Shown here in pieces: positions 1-6,295 of a stretch of DNA of 6,632 nucleotides. The notes under the pieces were generated by a model that did not search any database, had not been told where the DNA came from, and saw nothing but the letters and a program-made list of their open reading frames with translations. Positions within the stretch are counted from its first letter, which is position 1. Each line of letters starts with the position of its first letter. Made by a program: the position numbers and the translations under genes. This DNA comes from Chromatiales bacterium (GTDB lineage Bacteria; Pseudomonadota; Gammaproteobacteria; UBA6429; Thiohalophilaceae), in NCBI GenBank assembly GCA_027001895.1, contig JALTLP010000095.1, forward strand, positions 1 through 6,632, in the 5' to 3' direction.

Positions 1-412
1 TTTTTACATAGATAAAACGCCCTACCAGTCCACTAATGGCAACGATAATCATGCTGATTAATGCAATGTTACTGTTAACCGAACCCATACCAAAATTGGA
101 ATGAAACATAATAAGTAACGGCCCGAGAATACCGAGTAGCATATGAAATCTGAACCAGTGTTTTACTGCACCTGCGTGTTTGAGCAGGCGGATATATTTC
201 CTTGCCGGATAAAGCAGCAATATCAGCATGGCACTGCCACCAATAATACCAAGCCAGTAGCCGACACCATCCTCCGGGCTGAGTGTTGTCTGATCTTTTG
301 TTGCCCAGCCAAAATATAAAATAGCCGAGCAGAACAGCACGGTATATAAAATAGAGTGATCCTGTTTATATACACGCTTATTGTGTTCGAGTAATTTATC
401 TGGGTTGGCCAT
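1..412 (-). CDS. Partial integral membrane protein, putative haem-b binding (ferric-reductase/cytochrome b-like); 3' end beyond the left edge
   Basis: Reading leftward from an ATG at 412-410, the frame stays open for 137 codons to the window edge, so the C-terminus is missing. There are hydrophobic segments at about residues 20-36, 52-69, 88-106 and 114-134, separated by a basic loop at about 70-86 (ARKYIRLLKHAGAVKH). The third segment carries RFHMLLGILGP and then LIMFH, placing His90 and His104 13 residues apart (HX13H). That spacing in one helix is typical of bis-haem b ligands in cytochrome b and ferric reductase/NOX-type proteins. The tail of the visible part, SGLVGRFIYVK, is also basic and helix-ending. 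It lies head-to-head with ccmA across 181 bases. The Shine-Dalgarno match is weak (GAAG upstream of the ATG). I recognise the general type, an uncharacterised membrane protein possibly handling electrons, but no specific gene. Haem binding is an inference from the His spacing. Confidence 0.72.
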   Translation of the reverse strand, partial: MANPDKLLEHNKRVYKQDHSILYTVLFCSAILYFGWATKDQTTLSPEDGVGYWLGIIGGSAMLILLLYPARKYIRLLKHAGAVKHWFRFHMLLGILGPLLIMFHSNFGMGSVNSNIALISMIIVAISGLVGRFIYVK

Positions 413-429
413 AACTGCTTCGGTTGTTT

Positions 430-457
430 TTTATACAAAAAAGTCTAATTAATTCAA
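430..457 (-). promoter_or_regulatory. Candidate sigma70 promoter for the divergent membrane-protein gene
   Basis: On the minus strand there is a -35-like TTGAAT (457-452, 4 of 6 matches to consensus), a 16-base spacer and a -10-like TATAAA (435-430, 5 of 6). The ATG at 412 lies 17 bases after the -10, which would give a short 5' leader of about 10 bases. A competing option further upstream is TTGACT at 479-474, but its correctly spaced -10 is poor. This is prediction by eye in A+T-rich DNA, where chance matches are common. Confidence 0.35.
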
Positions 458-528
458 AGTGCTTAAGTATAAGAGTCAAACAGGATAAAATGAATGAAAA
501 TCTAAAAGAACTGTGACGGATATTGTCA

Positions 529-542
529 TAATAAGCTTATTA
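529..542. promoter_or_regulatory. Perfect 14-bp palindrome in the divergent intergenic region, possible operator
   Basis: TAATAAGCTTATTA reads the same on both strands and lies 51 bases before the ccmA ATG, where an operator or activator site for ccm could sit. A -35-like TTGTCA (523-528) precedes it directly, but I find no good -10 at a normal distance, so I do not call a ccm promoter. The palindrome does not match the FNR/Anr consensus TTGAT-N4-ATCAA. With no loop and only one G-C pair at the centre, it would not work as an RNA terminator. A+T-rich sequence produces such palindromes by chance fairly easily. Confidence 0.25.
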
Positions 543-593
543 ATAATTACTTAAGCGTGTATTCTTTACCATTAACTAAAAATTGAGCTCAAA

Positions 594-1262
594 ATGTTTA
601 AATCGTTACCCGCTTATACAAAGAGCAAGGTGCTGGCAGTCAAAGAACTCGCCATCGAAAAGTCGGACAGGTGGTTATTTCAAAATGTCAGTTTTGAACT
701 AAGCCCCAAAGAAGTCCTGCATCTTGAAGGGGAAAACGGCTCGGGTAAGACCACCCTGTTGCGCGCCCTGTGTGGACTGACGATTGCCGATAAAGGTGAT
801 GTTTACTGGAACGATGTTTCTATTCATCAACAACCGTATGATTATCACTTGCAGTTAAGTTACGTGGGCCACAGTGATGGCATCAAACAGGACTTAACTG
901 TTCTTGAAAACCTTCGGGTCGCCATGGTTTTATCGCGCTCTATATATAAGGTGTCGGACAAAAAGATTATGAGAGAGATTCTGGAAAACATCGGCCTTAA
1001 AAACAAGGAGGATACACTGGCATTTCATTTATCTGCCGGTCAGCGCCGGCGGCTGGCTTTTGCGCGTTGCCTGCTTAATGACAGTGCCTTGTGGATTCTC
1101 GATGAACCTTTAACCGCACTCGACGTCAAAGGGGTTTCATTTATTGAACAGGCGATACAGGCTCATATTGAACGGGGTGGTTTGGCGGTGATTACTTCAC
1201 ACCAGCCATTAAATATTAAAAATGTGCGCTGTACGCGCTTAAATTTATCGGCAGTCGCGTAA
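594..1262 (+). CDS. ccmA: CcmA, ATPase subunit of the CcmABCD haem-chaperone release complex
   Basis: Cytoplasmic ABC-type ATPase that, with CcmB, drives release of haem-loaded CcmE from CcmC and CcmD; it is not itself a haem exporter (family knowledge). Visible motifs are Walker A GENGSGKT (46-53), a CcmA-style GH at the Q-loop position (YVGHSDGIK, His93), signature LSAGQ (146-150), Walker B WILDEP (167-172, with Asp170 and Glu171), D-loop ALD (175-177) and switch His203. The ATPase is therefore complete. The 222 codons exceed E. coli CcmA (about 207) because of roughly 12 extra N-terminal residues (MFKSLPAYTKSK). A GTG at 630 would give 210 residues beginning VLAVKELAIEK, which fits the family better. 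Neither start has a strong Shine-Dalgarno sequence: GAG at 585-587 precedes the ATG, and AGAG at about 620-623 precedes the GTG. First gene of the operon; ccmB follows after 1 base. Confidence 0.96.
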   Translation: MFKSLPAYTKSKVLAVKELAIEKSDRWLFQNVSFELSPKEVLHLEGENGSGKTTLLRALCGLTIADKGDVYWNDVSIHQQPYDYHLQLSYVGHSDGIKQDLTVLENLRVAMVLSRSIYKVSDKKIMREILENIGLKNKEDTLAFHLSAGQRRRLAFARCLLNDSALWILDEPLTALDVKGVSFIEQAIQAHIERGGLAVITSHQPLNIKNVRCTRLNLSAVA

Positions 1263-1263
1263 T

Positions 1264-1932
1264 ATGTTGCAAGCTTTTCTGGTTATTCTGCAAAGAGACC
1301 TGATCCTGGCGATACGTCATCGAGCAGAATTAATGAACCCGGTTTTGTTTTTTGTTCTGGTGGTGGTGTTGTTTCCGTTGGGCGTGGGAGCAGAAATCAG
1401 TATCCTGCAAAAGATTGCACCAGGTATTATCTGGATAGCAGCATTGTTATCAGCATTGCTGAGTCTGGACAGAATTTTTCGTACCGACATGGAAGACGGT
1501 TCTTTGGAGCAAATGTTAATCAGTGCTCAACCCATGTCGCTTTTAATTCTGGCTAAAATTATTGCCCACTGGATGATTACCGGCTTACCGGTAGTACTGG
1601 TGGGTCCATTGTTAGCCCTGTTTTTAGGTTTGTCCACGGAAGGAATAGAAACCTTGTTTATTACATTACTATTAGGCACTCCCATTTTAAGTGCCATTGG
1701 TTCGGTTGGTGTGGCGTTGACTGTTGGTTTAAGACGCGGTGGTGTGATACTGTCACTGCTGGTTTTGCCGCTGTATGTGCCGGTTTTAATTTTTGCCAGT
1801 CAGGCGGTGGACGCGTCAGCCGCTGGTTTTGCTACCACAGCTCCGGTTGCAATGCTGAGTGCATTGCTCCTGTTGGCATTAAGTTTAACCCCCTGGGCCG
1901 CATCGTCCGCATTAAAAATGAGTGTGAGTTAG
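1264..1932 (+). CDS. ccmB: CcmB, membrane subunit of the CcmABCD complex
   Basis: Inner-membrane partner of CcmA in the ATP-dependent step that frees holo-CcmE. The protein has 222 residues (E. coli about 220) and six hydrophobic segments at about 25-43, 51-68, 96-120, 127-152, 159-179 and 191-212. The cytoplasmic loop after the second segment holds the family motif FRTDMEDGSLEQM (72-84), a likely contact with the ATPase. Its start is 1 base after the ccmA stop, with no obvious Shine-Dalgarno sequence of its own, which suggests translational coupling to ccmA. The reading frame is intact and full length. Confidence 0.95.
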   Translation: MLQAFLVILQRDLILAIRHRAELMNPVLFFVLVVVLFPLGVGAEISILQKIAPGIIWIAALLSALLSLDRIFRTDMEDGSLEQMLISAQPMSLLILAKIIAHWMITGLPVVLVGPLLALFLGLSTEGIETLFITLLLGTPILSAIGSVGVALTVGLRRGGVILSLLVLPLYVPVLIFASQAVDASAAGFATTAPVAMLSALLLLALSLTPWAASSALKMSVS

Positions 1933-1936
1933 TTTT

Positions 1937-2680
1937 ATGATTATGCGTTTTATTCACAAGTTAGGCTCGCCACCGTATTTTTACCAGTTTTCGGGCCGCT
2001 TGTTACCGTGGTTAAGCGGTATATGTTTAATCCTGTTTGCTTATGGTTTGTACGGTGGGCTGGTACTGGCGCCTACCGATTATCAGCAGGGCGACAGCTT
2101 CAGAATTATTTATATTCATGTCCCTGCTGCATGGTTGTCTTTGTTTGTTTATATGGTCATGGCCTTTAGTGGCGCGGTCGCACTTATCTGGCGAATTAAA
2201 ATTACCGAAATCATTTTAATAAACAGTGCACATATCGGTGCTGCGTTTACTTTTCTGGCACTGATTACGGGTTCTATCTGGGGCAAACCCATGTGGGGAA
2301 CCTGGTGGGTCTGGGATGCCCGCTTAACTTCGGAACTATTATTATTGTTTTTATATCTGGGTATTATCGCTTTATACAGCGCAATAGATGATAAACGTAA
2401 AGCTGCACGTGCCGTTGCTATTTTAGCCCTGGTGGGTGTGGTGAATATTCCTATTATTCATTACTCTGTTGAATGGTGGAGTACCCTGCATCAGGGGCCA
2501 ACGGTTACCAAGTTTGACAAGCCTTCTATTGATACCCGCATGCTTATCCCTTTACTGGTGATGGCCTTTGCCTATAAATTTTTATATGCCATTGTGGTTT
2601 TGTTGCGCGCACGTAATGATGTGCTCTGGCGCGAACGGCGTAGCCAGTGGGTAACCGCTTTATTTGATGGGAGTAAATAA
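1937..2680 (+). CDS. ccmC: CcmC, haem-handling membrane protein that loads haem onto CcmE
   Basis: Six-helix inner-membrane protein of the haem-handling (WWD) family. It holds haem at its periplasmic face and promotes covalent attachment to CcmE. The tryptophan-rich WWD segment lies at about 115-130 with core WGTWWVWD (120-127). The two axial histidines expected on either side are His61 (IYIHVPAAW) and His185 (STLHQG), matching the known E. coli ligands His60 and His184 within one residue. Length is 247 residues (E. coli 245). A second ATG two codons on (1943) could be the true start; the difference is trivial. It begins 4 bases after the ccmB stop and is followed by ccmD after 2 bases. The C-terminal tail WRERRSQWVTALF is basic and presumably cytoplasmic. 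Confidence 0.96.
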   Translation: MIMRFIHKLGSPPYFYQFSGRLLPWLSGICLILFAYGLYGGLVLAPTDYQQGDSFRIIYIHVPAAWLSLFVYMVMAFSGAVALIWRIKITEIILINSAHIGAAFTFLALITGSIWGKPMWGTWWVWDARLTSELLLLFLYLGIIALYSAIDDKRKAARAVAILALVGVVNIPIIHYSVEWWSTLHQGPTVTKFDKPSIDTRMLIPLLVMAFAYKFLYAIVVLLRARNDVLWRERRSQWVTALFDGSK

Positions 2681-2682
2681 TA

Positions 2683-2850
2683 ATGGACAGCTTCAGTAAT
2701 TTTATTCATATGGGGGGTTATGCCGGCTATGTCTGGACTTCGTATGGTATTGCTCTGGTTATTTTTGTCTGGAGTGTTGTATCTCCCATCATACAGAAAC
2801 GCCAGTTAATTAAACGTATTAAAAGCATTGTTCAGGATGAACAGGGCTAA
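2683..2850 (+). CDS. ccmD: CcmD, small membrane adaptor of the CcmABCD complex
   Basis: A 55-residue single-span protein between ccmC and ccmE. It starts FSNFIHMGGYAGYVWTSYG, the characteristic CcmD N-terminus (MGGYA.YVW at about 10-18), continues with one transmembrane helix (about 17-36) and ends in a basic, probably cytoplasmic tail (QKRQLIKRIKS) followed by DEQG. In the family it keeps CcmE associated with CcmC and is required for release of holo-CcmE. It is a little shorter than E. coli CcmD (69 residues), within the variable range of the family. A Shine-Dalgarno-like GGGAG (2669-2673) lies 9 bases before the ATG, inside the end of ccmC. It falls below common ORF length cut-offs, so it may be missed by automated annotation. 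Confidence 0.93.
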   Translation: MDSFSNFIHMGGYAGYVWTSYGIALVIFVWSVVSPIIQKRQLIKRIKSIVQDEQG

Positions 2851-2873
2851 CTCAAAACTTAAGGTAAATCATT

Positions 2874-3317
2874 ATGCATCCTCTTCGTAAACGTCGCTTA
2901 TTCTTAATTTTAACCATGGTTGCTGGTATTGCCGTTGCAGCCGGTTTTGCCCTTGTTGCTTTTAATGAAAATCTGATGTTTTTCTTTACGCCAACAGATG
3001 TTCAGGCTGGTAAAGCACCGCAAAATCGCTTATTCAGAATTGGTGGCATGGTGGTCAATGGCAGTGTGAAAAAATCAACAACCAATACCGATGTTGAATT
3101 TGATTTAACGGATAACGAAAAAGTTGTCACAATAAAGTACAGCGGCATCCTGCCAGATCTGTTTCGTGAAGGTCAGGGTATTATCGCCAAAGGTAAACTC
3201 AATCATAATGGTGAGTTTATTGCAGAAGAAGTGCTGGCCAAGCACGACGAAAATTATATGCCGCCTGAAGTGGCTGCAACCATGAAAAAGAAAAAACCCG
3301 CATACATAAAGGAATAA
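2874..3317 (+). CDS. ccmE: CcmE, periplasmic haem chaperone
   Basis: Membrane-anchored haem chaperone that receives haem covalently on a histidine and passes it to CcmF. A basic N-terminus (MHPLRKRR) precedes one signal-anchor helix (about 9-30), and the rest is the periplasmic beta-barrel (OB-fold) domain. The haem-binding motif is VLAKHDENYMPP: His124 corresponds to E. coli His130 (the covalent ligand) and Tyr128 to Tyr134 (the axial ligand). Other family landmarks are FRIGGMVVNGSV (54-65) and the YSGILPDLFREGQG segment (89-102). Length is 147 residues (E. coli 159), the difference being the variable C-terminal tail, here rich in lysine. This is the common His type, not the Cys (CXXXY) variant of some archaea and deltaproteobacteria. 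AAGG at 2861-2864 is 9 bases before the start. Confidence 0.96.
   Translation: MHPLRKRRLFLILTMVAGIAVAAGFALVAFNENLMFFFTPTDVQAGKAPQNRLFRIGGMVVNGSVKKSTTNTDVEFDLTDNEKVVTIKYSGILPDLFREGQGIIAKGKLNHNGEFIAEEVLAKHDENYMPPEVAATMKKKKPAYIKE
3309..3313 (+). promoter_or_regulatory. Ribosome binding site that fixes the GTG start of ccmF
   Basis: AAGGA lies inside the last codons of ccmE, 7 bases before GTG 3321. It is one of the clearest Shine-Dalgarno matches in the window. It supports GTG, rather than a downstream ATG, as the ccmF start; that start also gives the expected CcmF N-terminus. Confidence 0.7.
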
Positions 3318-3320
3318 GAC

Positions 3321-5252
3321 GTGATACCTGAATTTGGACAGTTCGCCCTGGTGGTGGCATTGGTTTGTGCATTATTGCAGGCAACGCTCCCTTTAATTGG
3401 CACAGTAAAAAATATACCGGCCTGGATAAGCGTGGCAAGGCCGGCAGCACAGGCACAGTTTTTAGCTCTTGCTATTTCCTTTGCCTGTCTGGTTTATATT
3501 TTTATACAAAGTGATTTTTCTGTTTTATATGCGGCAGAAAACTCCAATACAAAATTACCATTGGTGTACCGTATTTCTGCGGTGTGGGGCGCACACGAAG
3601 GTTCGCTTTTGTTATGGGCACTTGTTCTGGGTATATGGACTTTTGCGGTAACGATATTCAGTAAAAAAATACCGGACGTGATGATAGCGCGTGTTCTTAG
3701 TGTTATGGGTATTACCAGTATTGGTTTTATTCTTTTTATCTTAATGACATCTAATCCTTTTGAAAGAATTTTTCCTGTGCCGGTAGAAGGGCGGGATTTA
3801 AACCCACTATTACAGGATTTTGGTCTGGCGATACATCCACCGATGTTATACATGGGCTATGTTGGTATGTCGGTTGCGTTTTCTTTTGCAATTGCGGCCA
3901 TGCTGGCAGGCCGGCTGGATGCAGCCTGGGCGCGCTGGTCAAGACCGTGGACAAATATTGCCTGGATGTTTTTAACTATTGGTATTGCACTGGGTAGCTG
4001 GTGGGCGTATTACGAACTTGGCTGGGGCGGCTGGTGGTTCTGGGACCCGGTTGAAAATGCTTCATTTATGCCATGGCTGGTTGGCACGGCTTTACTGCAC
4101 TCACTTGCTGTAACAGAAAAACGTGGTTGCTTTAAGGCATGGACCGTTTTACTTGCAGTATTTGCTTTTTCATTAAGCTTGCTGGGGACTTTCCTGGTGC
4201 GTTCGGGCGTGCTGACATCGGTACATTCTTTTGCAAGCGACCCGGAACGCGGTCTGTTTATTCTGATTTTTCTTATTATCGTAGTGGGTGGCTCGCTTGG
4301 CTTATATGCATGGCGAGCGCCTGCGATAAAATCTACCAGTCGGTTCAAGTTCTTTTCAAAAGAAACGGCGCTGTTGTTTAATAATATATTGCTGGTAGTC
4401 GCAGCGGCGAGTATTTTACTTGGCACACTTTATCCGCTGGTTATTGATGCGCTTGGCGTTGGAAAAATCTCAGTGGGCCCACCATACTTTAATGCGGTAT
4501 TTGTTCCAATTATGGTGCCACTTGTATTTCTGATGAGTATTGGTGTATTGATTCGCTGGAAGCAGGATAACGGCGAACGTGTAAAAAAACATTTCCTTGT
4601 TTATTTTGCTATAAGCCTTGTTCTGGGGGTGCTGGGTGCATTGCTTATGCCGAGTATGACCGTAGGTGCCGTCATTGGTATCAGCCTGGCATGGTGGGTT
4701 GTATTAAACATGGGTTACAGTTTTAAGAGCCGGTTTAAAAATAAAACCATATCGTATGATAGCTTAAAGAAAACACCCAGGGCTTTTTATGGAATGCACA
4801 TTGCTCATATCGGCATTGCGGTATTTACTATTGGCGTTACCTTAACGTCTATTTACTCAACCGAAAAAGATGTCATGCTAACGCCCGGCGAAAAATTTTC
4901 ACTGGCCGGTTACGATTTCCAGTTTAATGGTTCCAGCAGGATTGTTGGGCCTAATTACCAGGGTGATCGGGGTCGGGTAACAGTCAGCAAAGATGGCAAT
5001 GTTATTGCCAGAATGGAGCCAGAAAAACGGATTTATAACGTAAGACGTAACCCGATGACAGAAGCAGCAATCGATGCCGGTATTACCCGTGATTTATTTG
5101 TTGCCATGGGTGAACCTCGCGGTCAGCAAGGTGGTTGGGCATTGCGTCTGTACCATAAACCTTTTATTCGCTGGATATGGTTAGGTGCGCTTATTATGGC
5201 TTTTGGTGGTTTACTGTCGGCTACTGATAAACGTTATCGTAAAGCTCAATAA
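3321..5252 (+). CDS. ccmF: CcmF, haem lyase core subunit
   Basis: Large polytopic inner-membrane protein that takes haem from CcmE and, with CcmH and CcmI, attaches it to the CXXCH cysteines of apocytochrome c. It has 643 residues (E. coli 647) and more than ten hydrophobic segments. The periplasmic WWD motif GWGGWWFWDPVENASF lies at 234-249. Conserved histidines are His172 (AIHPPMLYMG), His260 (ALLHSLAVTEKRG) and His302 (SVHSFASDP), each one residue from E. coli His173, His261 and His303. A further His496 (AHIG) is the likely equivalent of His491. Before the final helix (about 617-635) lies a soluble periplasmic stretch (about 512-615). Translation starts at GTG with a good Shine-Dalgarno sequence, 3 bases after ccmE. 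The related NrfE and CcsA-type proteins are less likely given the length and the operon position. Confidence 0.97.
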   Translation: MIPEFGQFALVVALVCALLQATLPLIGTVKNIPAWISVARPAAQAQFLALAISFACLVYIFIQSDFSVLYAAENSNTKLPLVYRISAVWGAHEGSLLLWALVLGIWTFAVTIFSKKIPDVMIARVLSVMGITSIGFILFILMTSNPFERIFPVPVEGRDLNPLLQDFGLAIHPPMLYMGYVGMSVAFSFAIAAMLAGRLDAAWARWSRPWTNIAWMFLTIGIALGSWWAYYELGWGGWWFWDPVENASFMPWLVGTALLHSLAVTEKRGCFKAWTVLLAVFAFSLSLLGTFLVRSGVLTSVHSFASDPERGLFILIFLIIVVGGSLGLYAWRAPAIKSTSRFKFFSKETALLFNNILLVVAAASILLGTLYPLVIDALGVGKISVGPPYFNAVFVPIMVPLVFLMSIGVLIRWKQDNGERVKKHFLVYFAISLVLGVLGALLMPSMTVGAVIGISLAWWVVLNMGYSFKSRFKNKTISYDSLKKTPRAFYGMHIAHIGIAVFTIGVTLTSIYSTEKDVMLTPGEKFSLAGYDFQFNGSSRIVGPNYQGDRGRVTVSKDGNVIARMEPEKRIYNVRRNPMTEAAIDAGITRDLFVAMGEPRGQQGGWALRLYHKPFIRWIWLGALIMAFGGLLSATDKRYRKAQ

Positions 5253-5264
5253 GGTTGGTTTGCT

Positions 5265-5801
5265 ATGTTAAAGCTTAAGTTTCTTATTCCTCTTATCGCT
5301 TTTGTATTACTGGTTGGTCTGCTGTTTTTTGGTTTAAGTAATGATCCGCGTCGTGTGCCTTCACCATTAGTGGGCAAGCCGGCACCGCAATTTATCCTGC
5401 CAAGGTTACAGGAACCAGCGGTTACCTTTAGTCCTGAACAATTAAAAGGCAAGGTCTGGTTGTTAAATGTCTGGGCATCCTGGTGTCGGGGATGTCGGGT
5501 GGAGCATCCGGTATTAAATGAGCTGGCAAAACAGAAGCTGGTCGACATCATTGGTTTTGATTACAAGGATACTAACCAGCAGGCAAAGGCCTGGCTTGAG
5601 CAATTGGGAAATCCTTATCGCCTGGTTGTCACCGACCAGCAAGGTAAGGTGGGTTTTGATTACGGTGTATACGGTGTGCCAGAAACTTTCTTTATCGATA
5701 AAAAAGGGATTATTCGTTACAAACACATCGGCCCAATCGGCTATAAAGATTTAACTGAAAAACTGATTCCGCTTATTAAAAAGCTGCAGGCAGAAAATTA
5801 A
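5265..5801 (+). CDS. ccmG: CcmG (DsbE), membrane-anchored thioredoxin-like thiol reductase of cytochrome c maturation
   Basis: Periplasmic thioredoxin-fold protein that uses electrons from DsbD (CcdA) to keep apocytochrome and CcmH cysteines reduced. One N-terminal signal-anchor helix (about 7-24) is followed by a linker and the VGKPAPQFILP entry to the fold (36-46). The active site is WASWCRGCRVEHP, with Cys74 and Cys77, and the acidic Glu80 typical of CcmG follows. The cis-proline loop is GVYGVPETFFID (Pro139). Length is 178 residues (E. coli 185). The CRGC dipeptide is unlike the CPTC of E. coli CcmG; both catalytic cysteines remain, so it should be active, though its redox potential may differ. 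AAGG at 5251-5254 overlaps the ccmF stop and lies 10 bases before the ATG. Confidence 0.95.
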   Translation: MLKLKFLIPLIAFVLLVGLLFFGLSNDPRRVPSPLVGKPAPQFILPRLQEPAVTFSPEQLKGKVWLLNVWASWCRGCRVEHPVLNELAKQKLVDIIGFDYKDTNQQAKAWLEQLGNPYRLVVTDQQGKVGFDYGVYGVPETFFIDKKGIIRYKHIGPIGYKDLTEKLIPLIKKLQAEN

Positions 5802-5818
5802 TTTTAAAGGTTATAACC

Positions 5819-6295
5819 ATGCGAACATTAATTGTTATATTTTTATTCCTGCAGCTTAATCTTGCTTTTAGTGGGATTGAATATCGCAAGTTTGAAAGTG
5901 CCGAACTCGAAGCCCGTTACAATGTTTTAATTGATGAGCTACGTTGTCTGGTTTGTCAGAATCAGAATTTAAAGGGCTCAAATTCTGATTTGGCAAAAGA
6001 TATGCGCGATAAAATTTACCAGCTAATTATCGAAGGTAAAACAGACAGGCAAATTAAAAGTTATATGGTCGACCGCTATGGTGACTTTGTTCTGTATAAG
6101 CCACCTTTTAAATCAATCACCCTGTTTTTATGGCTCGGGCCATTGCTGTTTTTTATTATTGCACTTATCGTCATTATTCGTGTTGTAAAGCAACGCAGCC
6201 GGGTTGACTCAGTTGAAACCCTGACTGAAGAAGAACATCAACGTGCACAACAGTTGTTACAGGCTGCACAACAAGAAAAGGATAACAAAGCATGA
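5819..6295 (+). CDS. ccmH: CcmH, thiol-redox subunit of the haem lyase complex (short, unfused form)
   Basis: Periplasmic protein, anchored to the membrane, that reduces or positions apocytochrome cysteines for CcmF. It has a signal peptide (about 1-18, ending FSG), then a three-helix domain with the diagnostic LRCLVCQNQ (41-49; Cys43 and Cys46). Further family landmarks are SNSDLAKDMR (54-63) and YMVDRYGDFVLYKPP (82-96). One transmembrane helix follows (about 101-122), then a charged cytoplasmic tail with EEEHQRAQQLLQAA. At 158 residues it equals only the N-terminal part of E. coli CcmH (350 residues); the C-terminal TPR part is encoded separately by the next gene. AAAGG (5806-5810) lies 8 bases before the ATG. 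The stop overlaps the ccmI start. Confidence 0.95.
   Translation: MRTLIVIFLFLQLNLAFSGIEYRKFESAELEARYNVLIDELRCLVCQNQNLKGSNSDLAKDMRDKIYQLIIEGKTDRQIKSYMVDRYGDFVLYKPPFKSITLFLWLGPLLFFIIALIVIIRVVKQRSRVDSVETLTEEEHQRAQQLLQAAQQEKDNKA

Noticed and set aside
223..438. Minus-strand ORF of 71 codons in the left region
   Set aside because: It overlaps, in another frame, the better-supported open frame 412-1, which shows membrane-protein character and conserved-looking His spacing. The 71-residue product has no recognisable features.
490..516. Eight-codon ORF (MNENLKEL) with AGGATA just upstream, a possible leader peptide for ccm
   Set aside because: It is too short to support. It has no run of regulatory codons and no attenuator-like stem-loops or U-run before ccmA.
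413..593. FNR/Anr-type site or strong sigma70 promoter for ccm
   Set aside because: I looked for TTGAT-N4-ATCAA and found none. TTGTCA at 523-528 has no acceptable -10 at 15-19 bases, and TAAAAT at 486-491 lacks a matching -35.
3494..3853. Minus-strand ORF of 119 codons opposite ccmF
   Set aside because: It lies antisense to the conserved N-terminal part of ccmF, shows no family features, and has no promoter or translation signals of its own.
4010..4426. Minus-strand ORF of 138 codons opposite ccmF
   Set aside because: It is a shadow of the ccmF coding frame, which carries the WWD motif and conserved histidines. The antisense product has low-complexity Ser/Thr/Pro-rich content and no ribosome binding site.
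5246..5551. Minus-strand ORF of 101 codons opposite ccmG
   Set aside because: It is an antisense shadow of the intact ccmG thioredoxin domain, with no recognisable motif.
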